The notes under the pieces: model-generated
Seen by the model: the letters and a program-made list of their open reading frames with translations, nothing else
Databases searched by the model: none
What the model was told of the DNA's origin: nothing
Made by a program: the position numbers and the translations under genes
Assembly (NCBI GenBank): GCA_002428525.1
Contig: DIWU01000009.1
Location: 1 to 30,349, forward strand
Direction: 5' to 3'
Source of the DNA: a bacterium UBP14_UBA6098
GTDB lineage: Bacteria; UBP14; UBA6098
Length of the DNA stretch: 30,349 nt
Shown: positions 15,204 through 22,735 of the stretch, piece by piece
Position numbering within the stretch: position 1 is the stretch's first letter
How the letters are laid out: the number at the start of each line of letters is the position of its first letter

Positions 15204-16127
15204 CTACTGTGTTTCGCCTATCCTCGGGGAGAGAAGGTAAAGCACGGCCATGCGGACGGCGACGCCGTTGGTCACCTGCGGCAGGATGACCGAATCAGCG
15301 GAATCCGCGACCTCTTGGGTGATCTCGACACCGCGGTTCATCGGGCCGGGGTGCATTATGATATGGTCTTTGTCCATAAGGTCGATGAGGCCCTTATGGA
15401 TTCCCCAATAGGTCGAGTATTCGCGAAGCGAGGGGATATATCCCGCGGTTTGGCGTTCGAGTTGAAGGCGCATGACATTGACGACATTCGCTCCGGCGAT
15501 GGCTTCCTCGATGTCGCAGGTGACATCGATGCCCCATTGCTCAACGCCGAAGGGCAAGAGAGTAAGCGGTGCGCAAAGGGTGATCTTTGCGCCGAGTGCT
15601 TTGAGGCCGAGGACATTGCTTCGGATAACCCTGCTGTGGAGGGCGTCTCCGACGAGGCAGACCTTGAGGCCTTCGAAGCTTTCGAAGCGCTCGCGGATCG
15701 TGTAGAGATCGAGTAGCGCTTGAGTCGGGTGTTCGTGGGAGCCGTCGCCGGCGTTGATGACCACGGCCTTGCACCGCCGCGCGATGAAATGCGACGAGCC
15801 CACCGCGACATGGCGAATAACAACCATATCGACCTTCATCGACCAGATGTTATCGACTGTGTCGCGCAGGCTTTCGCCCTTTTTGAGACTGCTCGTCGAG
15901 GCGGAGAAGTTAATAATATCCGCGCTGAGCCGCTTTTCGGCCAGCTCGAAGGACATGCGAGTCCGCGTTGAGTTCTCGAAAAAGAGGTTGGCAACGGTTA
16001 TGCCCTTAAGTGTAGGCAGTTTTTTAACATCGCGGTCGAGGACCTTGCGAAAAGTTCTCGCGTGGTCGAGGACCTCGAGGATTTCCTCGCCCGACCATCC
16101 GTCAAGCCCGAGAAGGTGTTCTTTCAT
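15204..16127 (-). CDS. pyrB: Aspartate carbamoyltransferase, catalytic chain
   Basis: 307 residues, typical length. The carbamoyl-phosphate loop is FFENSTRTRMSFELA (STRTR at 53-57). HPTQALLDLYTI (about 138-149) and MRLQLER (about 219-225) are the other family signatures. Catalyses carbamoyl phosphate plus aspartate to carbamoyl-aspartate. The ATG at 16127 has AGGAG 6 bases upstream. No regulatory chain (pyrI) lies next to it. It follows pyrR by 36 bases, which hold an intrinsic terminator. Confidence 0.96.
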   Translation of the reverse strand: MKEHLLGLDGWSGEEILEVLDHARTFRKVLDRDVKKLPTLKGITVANLFFENSTRTRMSFELAEKRLSADIINFSASTSSLKKGESLRDTVDNIWSMKVDMVVIRHVAVGSSHFIARRCKAVVINAGDGSHEHPTQALLDLYTIRERFESFEGLKVCLVGDALHSRVIRSNVLGLKALGAKITLCAPLTLLPFGVEQWGIDVTCDIEEAIAGANVVNVMRLQLERQTAGYIPSLREYSTYWGIHKGLIDLMDKDHIIMHPGPMNRGVEITQEVADSADSVILPQVTNGVAVRMAVLYLLSPRIGETQ

Positions 16128-16141
16128 TTATATCTCCTGCT

Positions 16142-16164
16142 AAAAAAAGGGGGGCGACACCCCC
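16142..16164 (-). terminator. Intrinsic terminator between pyrR and pyrB
   Basis: Minus strand GGGGG (16164-16160)-TGTCG-CCCCC (16154-16150), followed by another C and seven T (16148-16142). The stem begins inside the pyrR stop codon, and the T run ends 8 bases before the pyrB ribosome site. In the middle of an operon this must be either a leaky terminator or an attenuator. Confidence 0.8.
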
Positions 16165-16697
16165 TATGAATTCCTATCCACTTTGACAACATGTTCCTCG
16201 CCGTCGATCTCCATCACACGAACCTCGATATACTCGTTCTCCTTGAGGCTGACCTTCTTGCCGACATAATCGGCGCAGATAGGGAATTCGCGGCATCCCC
16301 TATCGATTATCACCGCCAGCTGAATAGTGCTCGGCCTGCCGTAGTCGATGATCTCCTCCATCGCCGCGCGAACCGTGCGGCCTGTGTATAGGACATCGTC
16401 AACAAGGATGATGTCTTTGTCGGAAACATCGAAAAGAATGCTCGTTCCGCCGACATTGGGGCTGTCCGTCAGCTCCCTGAAATCGTCGCGATAAAGAGTA
16501 ATGTCTATCGAACCCTGCGGCGGACGAATACCCTCGAGGGCTTCGATCTCCGTCGCCAAACGCTCCGCCAACGGCACTCCCCGAGTGCGAATCCCCACTA
16601 TCGCGAGGTTCTTCGCGCCCGAGTTCCGTTCGACGACCTCCGTAGCGATCCTCTTAATGCTCCGTGCAAGTTGTGTGCTATCGAGAAGTTCTATCAC
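16164..16697 (-). CDS. pyrR: PyrR: pyrimidine operon regulator / uracil phosphoribosyltransferase
   Basis: 177 residues, the usual length. The PRPP-binding loop is IILVDDVLYTGRT (about 95-107). NLAIVGIRTRGVPLAERL (about 30-47) and DRGCREFPICADYVGKKV (about 131-148) are the other conserved PyrR blocks. In Firmicutes PyrR binds pyr mRNA in a UMP-dependent way and promotes termination; it also has uracil phosphoribosyltransferase activity. The start is GTG at 16697 with GGGGGT 3 bases upstream. It is first in the operon with pyrB, a glycosyltransferase and pyrC. I see no convincing PyrR binding loop in the short predicted leader. Confidence 0.94.
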   Translation of the reverse strand: MIELLDSTQLARSIKRIATEVVERNSGAKNLAIVGIRTRGVPLAERLATEIEALEGIRPPQGSIDITLYRDDFRELTDSPNVGGTSILFDVSDKDIILVDDVLYTGRTVRAAMEEIIDYGRPSTIQLAVIIDRGCREFPICADYVGKKVSLKENEYIEVRVMEIDGEEHVVKVDRNS

Positions 16698-16725
16698 TTT
16701 ACCCCCTTTTTATATTCCTCCGCAA

Positions 16726-16753
16726 AAAATAGAAAATTATTCCTACAAGTCAA
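16726..16753 (-). promoter_or_regulatory. Promoter of the pyr operon
   Basis: Minus strand TTGACT (16753-16748), a 16-base spacer, TATTTT (16731-16726). The predicted leader is only about 21 bases, too short to hold a classical PyrR attenuator. Confidence 0.5.
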
Positions 16754-16807
16754 TAACATTCGCTCTCAGATTTTCACCAATAAAATCATAAAAACACGAA
16801 TTGAACA

Positions 16808-16945
16808 CCCCCCCCCGGGGCGTCGGGCCGCGGCACGCGGCGGGACGCGGCGCGATGGAAATCCAATTTAAAACATAACCCTCGCTCGCGCCGCGTCCCC
16901 GACGACCTGCAGTAGGCAGGTCGTGCCGACGCCCCTCGCGAGGGG
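16808..16945. repeat. Four-stem cloverleaf inverted-repeat element of unknown function
   Basis: This GC-rich block sits in an AT-rich divergent intergenic region (16698-17024). It holds perfectly paired arms: P1 16817-16826/16926-16935 (10 bp), P2 16828-16832/16836-16840 (5 bp, 3-base loop), P3 16842-16855/16886-16899 (14 bp, 30-base AT-rich loop) and P4 16902-16910/16916-16924 (9 bp). The stems are separated by only 1-2 bases, giving a four-way junction. A run of nine C (16808-16816) precedes it, and CCCCTCG/CGAGGGG (16932-16945) overlaps the end. It could be a dispersed palindromic repeat, a structured RNA or a miniature mobile element; the sequence does not decide which. Part of it recurs inverted at 6333-6345. 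Confidence 0.75.
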
Positions 16946-16975
16946 AAAATTAAAAAAATAAGTGACAACTCGTGC

Positions 16976-17004
16976 TTGCGGAACGGAATTTGCATTGTTA
17001 TATA
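16976..17004 (+). promoter_or_regulatory. Promoter of the mla operon
   Basis: TTGCGG (16976-16981), a 17-base spacer, TATATA (16999-17004). The predicted start, near 17011, is directly before AGGAGG (17014-17019), so the leader is about 14 bases. Confidence 0.55.
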
Positions 17005-17024
17005 TATGCGTTTAGGAGGAACAG

Positions 17025-17795
17025 TTGAAAAGCATCAGACGACCGTTGAACAATGTTTATGACTATTTTAACTTAGTCGCGCAGGCGTTTGCGGGCATAG
17101 TTAAGAAGCCGTATTATTTCTCCGAGGTTCTTCGGCAGATGGAGAACATCGGTGTGCAGTCGTTGCCGATAGTGCTTCTGACGAGCACCTTTGTCGGGAT
17201 GATTTTGGCCTATCAATCGGGCTTTGCTATGGCTGTTTTCGGCGCGAAGATGTATATCGGGACGCTGGTGAGTATTTCGCTGGTTCGGGAGTTGGGGCCT
17301 GTTTTGGCGTCGGTTGTGGTTGCGGGCAGGATCGGCGCGGGCACCGCCGCCGAGATCGGCAGTATGCTCGTGACGGAGCAGATCGACGCCCTGCGCGCGA
17401 TGGGCACCGATCCGATGAAGAAGCTTGTTTCGACGCGCCTTTTGGCCGGAATGATAATGATCCCGGTGCTTGTGATAATTGCAGACATGATGGGTATTTT
17501 AGGCGGCGGTTTCATCGCCTACGCCACCTTCGGGCTGGCACCGCCGTTTTTCAAGAAGACAGTTATCGAGGCCTTGGTCATCGAGGATTTGGTTATGTCA
17601 ATCTTGAAGGCGCTTTTCTTTTCGATATTGATCATCACGCTCGGGTGTTACTCCGGGCTCAATGTCGAGGGCGGAACCTCGGGCGTCGGCCATGCGACGA
17701 CGCGTGCGGTGGTCCTGAGCATTGTTTTTATCTTGATTACGGATTATTTCCTCACGGTTGTTCTATTGAAGCTCCTCCCCGGACTGTCATTCTAA
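17025..17795 (+). CDS. mlaE: MlaE-type lipid ABC transporter permease
   Basis: 256 residues, the family length. It has the MlaE/DUF140 fold: an amphipathic N-terminus, then hydrophobic helices. Conserved signatures are SLPIVLLTSTFVGMILAYQSG (about 46-66), LVRELGPVLASVVVAGRIGAGTAAEIGSM (about 86-114, with the RELGP and GR.G...AAE.G blocks) and EQIDALRAMG. It is the inner-membrane channel of a system that moves phospholipids between inner and outer membranes. The start is TTG at 17025, fixed by AGGAGG 5 bases upstream. The ATPase gene follows after one base. Confidence 0.94.
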   Translation: MKSIRRPLNNVYDYFNLVAQAFAGIVKKPYYFSEVLRQMENIGVQSLPIVLLTSTFVGMILAYQSGFAMAVFGAKMYIGTLVSISLVRELGPVLASVVVAGRIGAGTAAEIGSMLVTEQIDALRAMGTDPMKKLVSTRLLAGMIMIPVLVIIADMMGILGGGFIAYATFGLAPPFFKKTVIEALVIEDLVMSILKALFFSILIITLGCYSGLNVEGGTSGVGHATTRAVVLSIVFILITDYFLTVVLLKLLPGLSF

Positions 17796-17796
17796 G

Positions 17797-18537
17797 ATGA
17801 TCTCGCTTAAGAACATATCGAAATCCTTCGATGGATCGCGGGTTCTCGAAAAACTGACCGTCGAGATCCGAACCGGCGAGACCTTCGTCATTATGGGCAA
17901 ATCCGGTTGCGGCAAATCTGTGATGTTGAAGATAATCCTCCGCCTTTTGATCCCGGACGAGGGATCGATATTCATCGACGGCGTCGATACAACAAACTTC
18001 GATGAGGACGCGATGATGCCCTTCCGCCGAAAGATAGGTATGCTTTTTCAGGGCGCCGCGCTTTTCGATTCGATGAATGTCTGGCAGAATTTGGCCTTTC
18101 CGCTTTTTGAGCATACCGAAACCCCCGAGGACGAGATCGCCGATAAGATCGCCGAACTGCTTTCCTTTGTCGGCCTCGACGGCTCGCAGGATAAGATGCC
18201 CTCGGAGCTTTCGGGCGGAATGAAGAAACGCGTCGCCCTCGCGAGGGCGATGATCACCGAGCCGTCGTATGTCTTCTTCGACGAGCCTACCACCGGCCTC
18301 GACCCCGTCACCTCCGGCAAGATAAACGACCTCATTATTCGGACGAGGGAGCGCTTCGGCGTCACCTCGATAGTTGTCACCCACGATTTGGTCAGCGCGA
18401 TGAAGGTCGGGACGCGATTCGCCTTCATCGACGATGGGAAGATCGCCTTCGAGGGAACGAGATCGGAGCTTCTATCTTCGAGCAACCCCGAGTTGCGGGA
18501 ATTTTTAAAGGACGCAGAATGGCAAGACCGGTATTGA
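17797..18537 (+). CDS. mlaF: MlaF-type ABC transporter ATPase
   Basis: 246 residues with every ABC motif. Walker A is GKSGCGKS (about 32-39) and the Q-loop is LFQGAALF. The signature is LSGGMKKRVALARA (about 139-152), Walker B is YVFFDEPTTGLDP (about 160-172) and the switch His is in VVTHD (about 194-198). GMKKR in the signature is the version seen in lipid-transport (MlaF/TrigD) ATPases. It powers the MlaE permease. The last 19 bases overlap mlaD. Confidence 0.95.
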   Translation: MISLKNISKSFDGSRVLEKLTVEIRTGETFVIMGKSGCGKSVMLKIILRLLIPDEGSIFIDGVDTTNFDEDAMMPFRRKIGMLFQGAALFDSMNVWQNLAFPLFEHTETPEDEIADKIAELLSFVGLDGSQDKMPSELSGGMKKRVALARAMITEPSYVFFDEPTTGLDPVTSGKINDLIIRTRERFGVTSIVVTHDLVSAMKVGTRFAFIDDGKIAFEGTRSELLSSSNPELREFLKDAEWQDRY

Positions 18538-19499
18538 AAACTACTCCGGTGCAAAAGGCCTCTATCGGGGGGCTTATCGTTGTAGCGCTTTTAATCTTGG
18601 GCGTGGCAGTTTTGATCCTCGGCGGCGAGCAGGGATTTCTGTCGAGCAGATACCTGCTGAGGGCAAGATTCGACAGTATAAGCGGGCTTCAACCCGGCGC
18701 GCCGGTTTGGTTGGCGGGCCAGAGGGTCGGGTTCGTCTCGCAGATCGAGTTCGTTCGCGATGCCTCCGAGAAGGTCTTCATCGATGTGACTATGAGAATC
18801 GACAACCAATATCAAGATCTTATTCGCAAGGACTCCAAGGCGCGAATCGGGACGCTCGGGCTTTTGGGAGACAAATATGTCGGCATATCGCTCGGATCGT
18901 CTAATAATGCCGAGTTGAAGCCGGGTGAATATGTCGAAACCGACAACCCTATCGATTTCGAGGAGCTGATCGAGCGCGGTGTGGAGACCTTCGACGATCT
19001 GGCCGAGGGCGGCAAGTCCCTCAAGTCGATAGCCGCAAAGATCGACTCCGGCCAAGGCACTCTCGGGAAGTTCATCAACGACCCCGAGATGTATTTCGAT
19101 CTAGCCACATTAGCCCAATATTCACGCCAGATCGCGGGCAAGATCGAGAACAACGAGGGGTCTATCGGAAGGCTGTTCAACGACACACAGCTCTATGACG
19201 AGATGGTCGCCACGATCTCCGATGTGAGGGGACTCATCGACAGTATATCCGACGGGAAGGGATCGATCGGGCGTTTCGTCAAGGACCCGGCCTTCTATGA
19301 CCACCTGACCGCCTCGCTCAGCAGAATCGACACCCTGATCGCGCGAATCGAGCGCGGCGAGGGCACCTCCGGTAAATTCATCTCCTCGGACGAGCTATAC
19401 AACCAAACCTCCGAGGCGGTCGGTTCGCTGGACTCCTTGCTCATCGATATTCGGAAGCATCCCGCCAAGTATCTCAAGCTCAAGGTTTCACTTTTTTAA
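18519..19499 (+). CDS. mlaD: MlaD-type MCE domain lipid-binding protein with four 34-residue repeats
   Basis: 326 residues. One TM helix (about 14-36) anchors it in the inner membrane. The MCE domain spans about 44-125 (VWLAGQRVGFVSQIEF, RIGTLGLLGDKYVGISLG). From residue 178 to 313 the protein is four back-to-back repeats of exactly 34 residues, starting at 178, 212, 246 and 280. The motif is G.GS.GKF..D..YD...., followed by a helix with Leu/Ile at regular spacing; HPAKYLK follows. E. coli MlaD is only 183 residues, so the repeats are an extension, though long MCE proteins of this style occur in FCB bacteria. It overlaps mlaF by 19 bases. Confidence 0.93.
   Translation: MARPVLKTTPVQKASIGGLIVVALLILGVAVLILGGEQGFLSSRYLLRARFDSISGLQPGAPVWLAGQRVGFVSQIEFVRDASEKVFIDVTMRIDNQYQDLIRKDSKARIGTLGLLGDKYVGISLGSSNNAELKPGEYVETDNPIDFEELIERGVETFDDLAEGGKSLKSIAAKIDSGQGTLGKFINDPEMYFDLATLAQYSRQIAGKIENNEGSIGRLFNDTQLYDEMVATISDVRGLIDSISDGKGSIGRFVKDPAFYDHLTASLSRIDTLIARIERGEGTSGKFISSDELYNQTSEAVGSLDSLLIDIRKHPAKYLKLKVSLF
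19050..19457 (+). repeat. Four 102-bp coding repeats inside mlaD
   Basis: Residues 178-313 of MlaD fall into four units of 34 residues with no insertions or deletions. The conserved starts are GQGTLGKF, NEGSIGRLF, GKGSIGRF and GEGTSGKF, each followed by ND/KD/SD and a Tyr. The DNA has diverged, so the duplication is old or under protein-level selection. Confidence 0.8.
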
Positions 19500-19508
19500 A
19501 GTCGGCTT

Positions 19509-20132
19509 ATGAAGCAAGGTATATTCATCTCCTTCGAGGGAATCGACGGCTCCGGGAAATCCACCCAAATGAAAATGGCCGCCGAGTATCTCTCCTCGCT
19601 GGGTTATAGGGTGCTTACAACCCGCGAGCCCGGTGGCACAGAACTTGCTGAAAGAATCCGTAAGGTTCTTCTCGACGCTAAGATGGAGGACAAGATCACC
19701 GCCAAGGCCGAACTGCTACTCTATCTTGCATCGAGGCATCAACACAGCGCCGAGATAATCGAGCCGTTTCTTCGTTCGGGCGGTGTTGTGCTCACTGACA
19801 GGTTCGCCGACAGCTCGACCGCCTATCAAGGGGTCGGAAGGGGCCTCGGTATCGAGCTTGTCGAAGGATTGAACGAGCTGGTTATTCCGAGGTGGCCGGA
19901 TTTGACGATACTGATCGATATTCCGGCAGAGGCCGCGCAGGCGCGAAATATCTCGAAAGCGCCCGACCGCCTCGAAAATGAGGGAATCGAGTTTCAAGAG
20001 GCGATACGCAAGGGGTATTTGGAGCTTTCAAAGCGGCACCCGGACAGAATTGTCGTTATCGAAAGCAAAGACGATATCGAAGAGACACAAATCAAAGTGA
20101 GAGAGGCTATAGCCAGATTCTTGGCTGTTTAG
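19509..20132 (+). CDS. tmk: Thymidylate kinase
   Basis: 207 residues, normal size. P-loop FEGIDGSGKST (9-19); REPGGTELAERIR (about 40-52), which contacts dTMP; DRFADSSTAYQG (about 97-108), the DR-Y motif; and APDRLE in the lid region. It phosphorylates dTMP to dTDP using ATP. It starts 9 bases after mlaD with no clear Shine-Dalgarno sequence, so translation is probably coupled to the Mla genes. It is a housekeeping gene carried inside an envelope operon. Confidence 0.95.
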   Translation: MKQGIFISFEGIDGSGKSTQMKMAAEYLSSLGYRVLTTREPGGTELAERIRKVLLDAKMEDKITAKAELLLYLASRHQHSAEIIEPFLRSGGVVLTDRFADSSTAYQGVGRGLGIELVEGLNELVIPRWPDLTILIDIPAEAAQARNISKAPDRLENEGIEFQEAIRKGYLELSKRHPDRIVVIESKDDIEETQIKVREAIARFLAV

Positions 20133-20150
20133 ATTTTTGGAGGAATTACG

Positions 20151-21908
20151 ATGAAAAAGCAAAGACTATTTTCGATAATACTCGCCCTTATGCTGATCCT
20201 ATCGGCGGTTGTCCTCGCGGCGCAGGGCGAAAATAACATTATTAAAGATCTCAGGCTTATCGGCAAGGTGATCAATAAAACCTATGAGAACTATGTCGAT
20301 CCAATTGACACTCATAAGTTTATACTCGGCGGGGTAAAGGGCCTTCTCGACGGCCTCGACTACCATACGGTTTATTTCAAGCCCGAGGATTACGAGGACC
20401 TGAAGACCAGCACAAAGGGCGAGTTTGGCGGACTCGGGATTATCATTGGGATGCGCGACAATATCCTCACGGTCATCTCCCCGATGGAGGGCACTCCAGC
20501 CTATAGGATGGGTCTCAATGCCGGCGACAAGATCGTCGCGATCGAAGGCAAGCCGACAAAGGGCATGGACACCCAATCGGCGGTCGATGTCCTTCGCGGC
20601 GACCCGGGCACTGAAGTAACACTTACGATTGTCCGCATCGGAGAGCCGGAGCCGCTTGTTTACAATTTAACGAGAGAGATTATACATATCGACGCGGTTC
20701 CCTTCGCGGGAATGATCGACGAGAATATCGGATATTTAAGGCTTGCCCGTTTCTCCGAGGATGCCGGCGCCGAGGTCAAGGCCGCGGTCGATTCGCTCAA
20801 AGCGCTCGGAATGAAAGACCTCATCTTCGATCTCCGCTCCAACTCCGGCGGCCTTTTGAACCAAGCGATCGAGGTCGCGAGCGTGTTCCTTCAGTCCGGT
20901 CAGATGGTTGTTTACACGAAGGGTAAAGAGGAGAATACGCGCCGCAACTATTATTCGTCTTGGGGCTCGGAGTTCAACGACGGCAAACTTATCGTCCTCC
21001 AAAATCAAGGCTCGGCCTCGGCAAGCGAGATCGTCGCCGGCGCGATTCAAGACCACGACAGGGGTATTATCCTCGGCGCGCGATCCTTCGGCAAGGGCTT
21101 GGTTCAAAGTGTGATCCCGCTCTCCGAGGACGGCGACGCCCTGAAAATCACGACCGCGAAGTATTACATCCCATCGGGGAGATGCATTCAGGAGGAGGAT
21201 TACCTCGATAGAGCGGAATCGGCGATCATTCGACCGGACAGCGTTGTTAGCTCATCCGAGAAAGAGACCTCCGAGGAGGAGGTATTGGATCGGTGGTGGG
21301 AAACCAGCTTCAGCCTCGAGGATGAAGAGACCTCCGCGGATAGTATCCCGAAAAACGCGCCGATTTATTACACGAGCAACGGCAGGAAGGTCTTCGGCGG
21401 CGGCGGAATCTCGCCGGATATCTACTTCGAGCCCGAGAAGGTGACTCGCTTGGAGGTGGAACTCGAGCGCAGGAACATGTTCTTCAATTTCGCAGTCGAT
21501 TATATCACCGACAAAAAGGATTTTCCGCCGGACTTCGAGGTCGATCAGACGCTTTTCGAGGAGTTCGTCAAGTATGTCGAATCCAAGGATTTCGATTATA
21601 AAACAATAGTGGAGCTTCGTTTGGAGGAGGCCGAGTCGGCCGCGGTCGAACTCAAGTATGACGACTCTATCTCCAAGCAATTGGAATCGTTGCGTCAGAC
21701 GGTCAAAGTCGAGAAGAAAAAGGATTTCGAGAAGAAGCGCGATTATATCGAGCGCGCGATTCGCAGGGAGTTCGTCAGCAAGATATGGGGCGAAGACGCC
21801 AACTACCAGTATGTCATTCTGGACACCGACCCCGCAATCGCCAAGGCTGTCGAGATTTTGCGCGATAAAGACGACTATTATTCTCTGTTGCAGGCCTCCG
21901 AAAAGTAA
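20151..21908 (+). CDS. S41-family carboxyl-terminal processing protease
   Basis: 585 residues. The N-terminal signal peptide (about 1-24, VVLAA) directs it to the periplasm. A PDZ domain covers about 84-170 (GEFGGLGIIIG, PAYRMGLNAGDKIVAIEG). The protease core has DLRSNSGGLL (about 227-236). The catalytic dyad is Ser290 in GSASASEI and Lys315 in RSFGKG, 25 residues apart as in CtpB and Tsp, with Gln319. A highly charged tail (about 350-585) is longer than in CtpA. It cleaves periplasmic proteins near their C-termini. GGAGG lies 9 bases before the ATG. It fits the envelope quality-control theme of the operon. Confidence 0.95.
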   Translation: MKKQRLFSIILALMLILSAVVLAAQGENNIIKDLRLIGKVINKTYENYVDPIDTHKFILGGVKGLLDGLDYHTVYFKPEDYEDLKTSTKGEFGGLGIIIGMRDNILTVISPMEGTPAYRMGLNAGDKIVAIEGKPTKGMDTQSAVDVLRGDPGTEVTLTIVRIGEPEPLVYNLTREIIHIDAVPFAGMIDENIGYLRLARFSEDAGAEVKAAVDSLKALGMKDLIFDLRSNSGGLLNQAIEVASVFLQSGQMVVYTKGKEENTRRNYYSSWGSEFNDGKLIVLQNQGSASASEIVAGAIQDHDRGIILGARSFGKGLVQSVIPLSEDGDALKITTAKYYIPSGRCIQEEDYLDRAESAIIRPDSVVSSSEKETSEEEVLDRWWETSFSLEDEETSADSIPKNAPIYYTSNGRKVFGGGGISPDIYFEPEKVTRLEVELERRNMFFNFAVDYITDKKDFPPDFEVDQTLFEEFVKYVESKDFDYKTIVELRLEEAESAAVELKYDDSISKQLESLRQTVKVEKKKDFEKKRDYIERAIRREFVSKIWGEDANYQYVILDTDPAIAKAVEILRDKDDYYSLLQASEK

Positions 21909-22703
21909 TTGCCGACGGAGCAATTATACATATTGCCCTTAGGCGTCTTGGGGGGGATACTCGCCGGTTATCTCGGGATCGGAGGCGGACCGGTTTATCT
22001 GCCGATCCTGTTCTTTTTATTTGAGAAGGATTTCAGCCCCGGTATCCTCCCGAAGATATGCATCGGGACGAGCGTGGGCGCTGTTTTTCTGACCTCGTTA
22101 TCGTCCGGGATTTCGCACCACAGGATGGGCAATGTTGTCTTTGACAAGTTCGCCTTTCTTTCCGCGGGGGCATTTATCGGGTCGTTTATGGGAGGGCTCA
22201 TCGTCGGCGCCCTTCCGGCCGGGGTCTTGACGGCCTTCATCGGAGGCGTGATGATCTTAGCGGCGGTGAGGCTTTTGATCCCCGAGGGTAAAACCGAAGG
22301 GCCGAAACGCAAAGCGGGGGATCTGTGGCTACTGCCCATCGGAATCGCGGTCGGTGCGGCGGCATCGTCTGTCGGGATCGGCGGCGGAATATTGCTCGTG
22401 CCGATCCTTATCAGCTTATGGGGCCTGCCCCCGCGCCAAGCCGCAGGAACCTCCTCGGCAGTGACGATAATCTTAGCCGCTGGGGGGCTTATCGGGCATA
22501 TCTTTTGGGGCGCGGGCGATTATGCCTTGGGAAGCGGCTATTTGGGCTCGGTCTCTATCGAGAAGGCGCTTTTTCTCGGGATCCCCGGCGCTATCGGCGC
22601 ACCCTTCGGAGCGGCCTTGCATAAGCGTTTCAAGCCAACCCTTTTTAGGGTCTCTTTCGGTGTTTTTTTGATCATTATAGCTATCAAGATTGTCTTTTTT
22701 TAA
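21909..22703 (+). CDS. TauE/SafE-family (DUF81) membrane permease
   Basis: 264 residues, nearly all membrane-embedded, with about eight hydrophobic segments. Two related halves begin with the family signature: GGILAGYLGIGGGPVYLPIL (about 14-33) and AAASSVGIGGGILLVPIL (about 149-166), which point to an internal duplication. The family exports or imports small anions such as sulfite, sulfonates and other sulfur or organic acids; the substrate here is not known. The start taken is TTG at 21909, directly after the protease stop codon. No strong Shine-Dalgarno sequence is visible, so the exact start is uncertain. Confidence 0.88.
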   Translation: MPTEQLYILPLGVLGGILAGYLGIGGGPVYLPILFFLFEKDFSPGILPKICIGTSVGAVFLTSLSSGISHHRMGNVVFDKFAFLSAGAFIGSFMGGLIVGALPAGVLTAFIGGVMILAAVRLLIPEGKTEGPKRKAGDLWLLPIGIAVGAAASSVGIGGGILLVPILISLWGLPPRQAAGTSSAVTIILAAGGLIGHIFWGAGDYALGSGYLGSVSIEKALFLGIPGAIGAPFGAALHKRFKPTLFRVSFGVFLIIIAIKIVFF

Positions 22704-22735
22704 AAATGTATTATTTAAAACCACAAGGAGGGATG

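Noticed and set aside
16698..16725. PyrR-dependent attenuator in the pyrR leader
   Set aside because: The predicted leader is about 21 bases and contains no hairpin or PyrR loop consensus that I can see.
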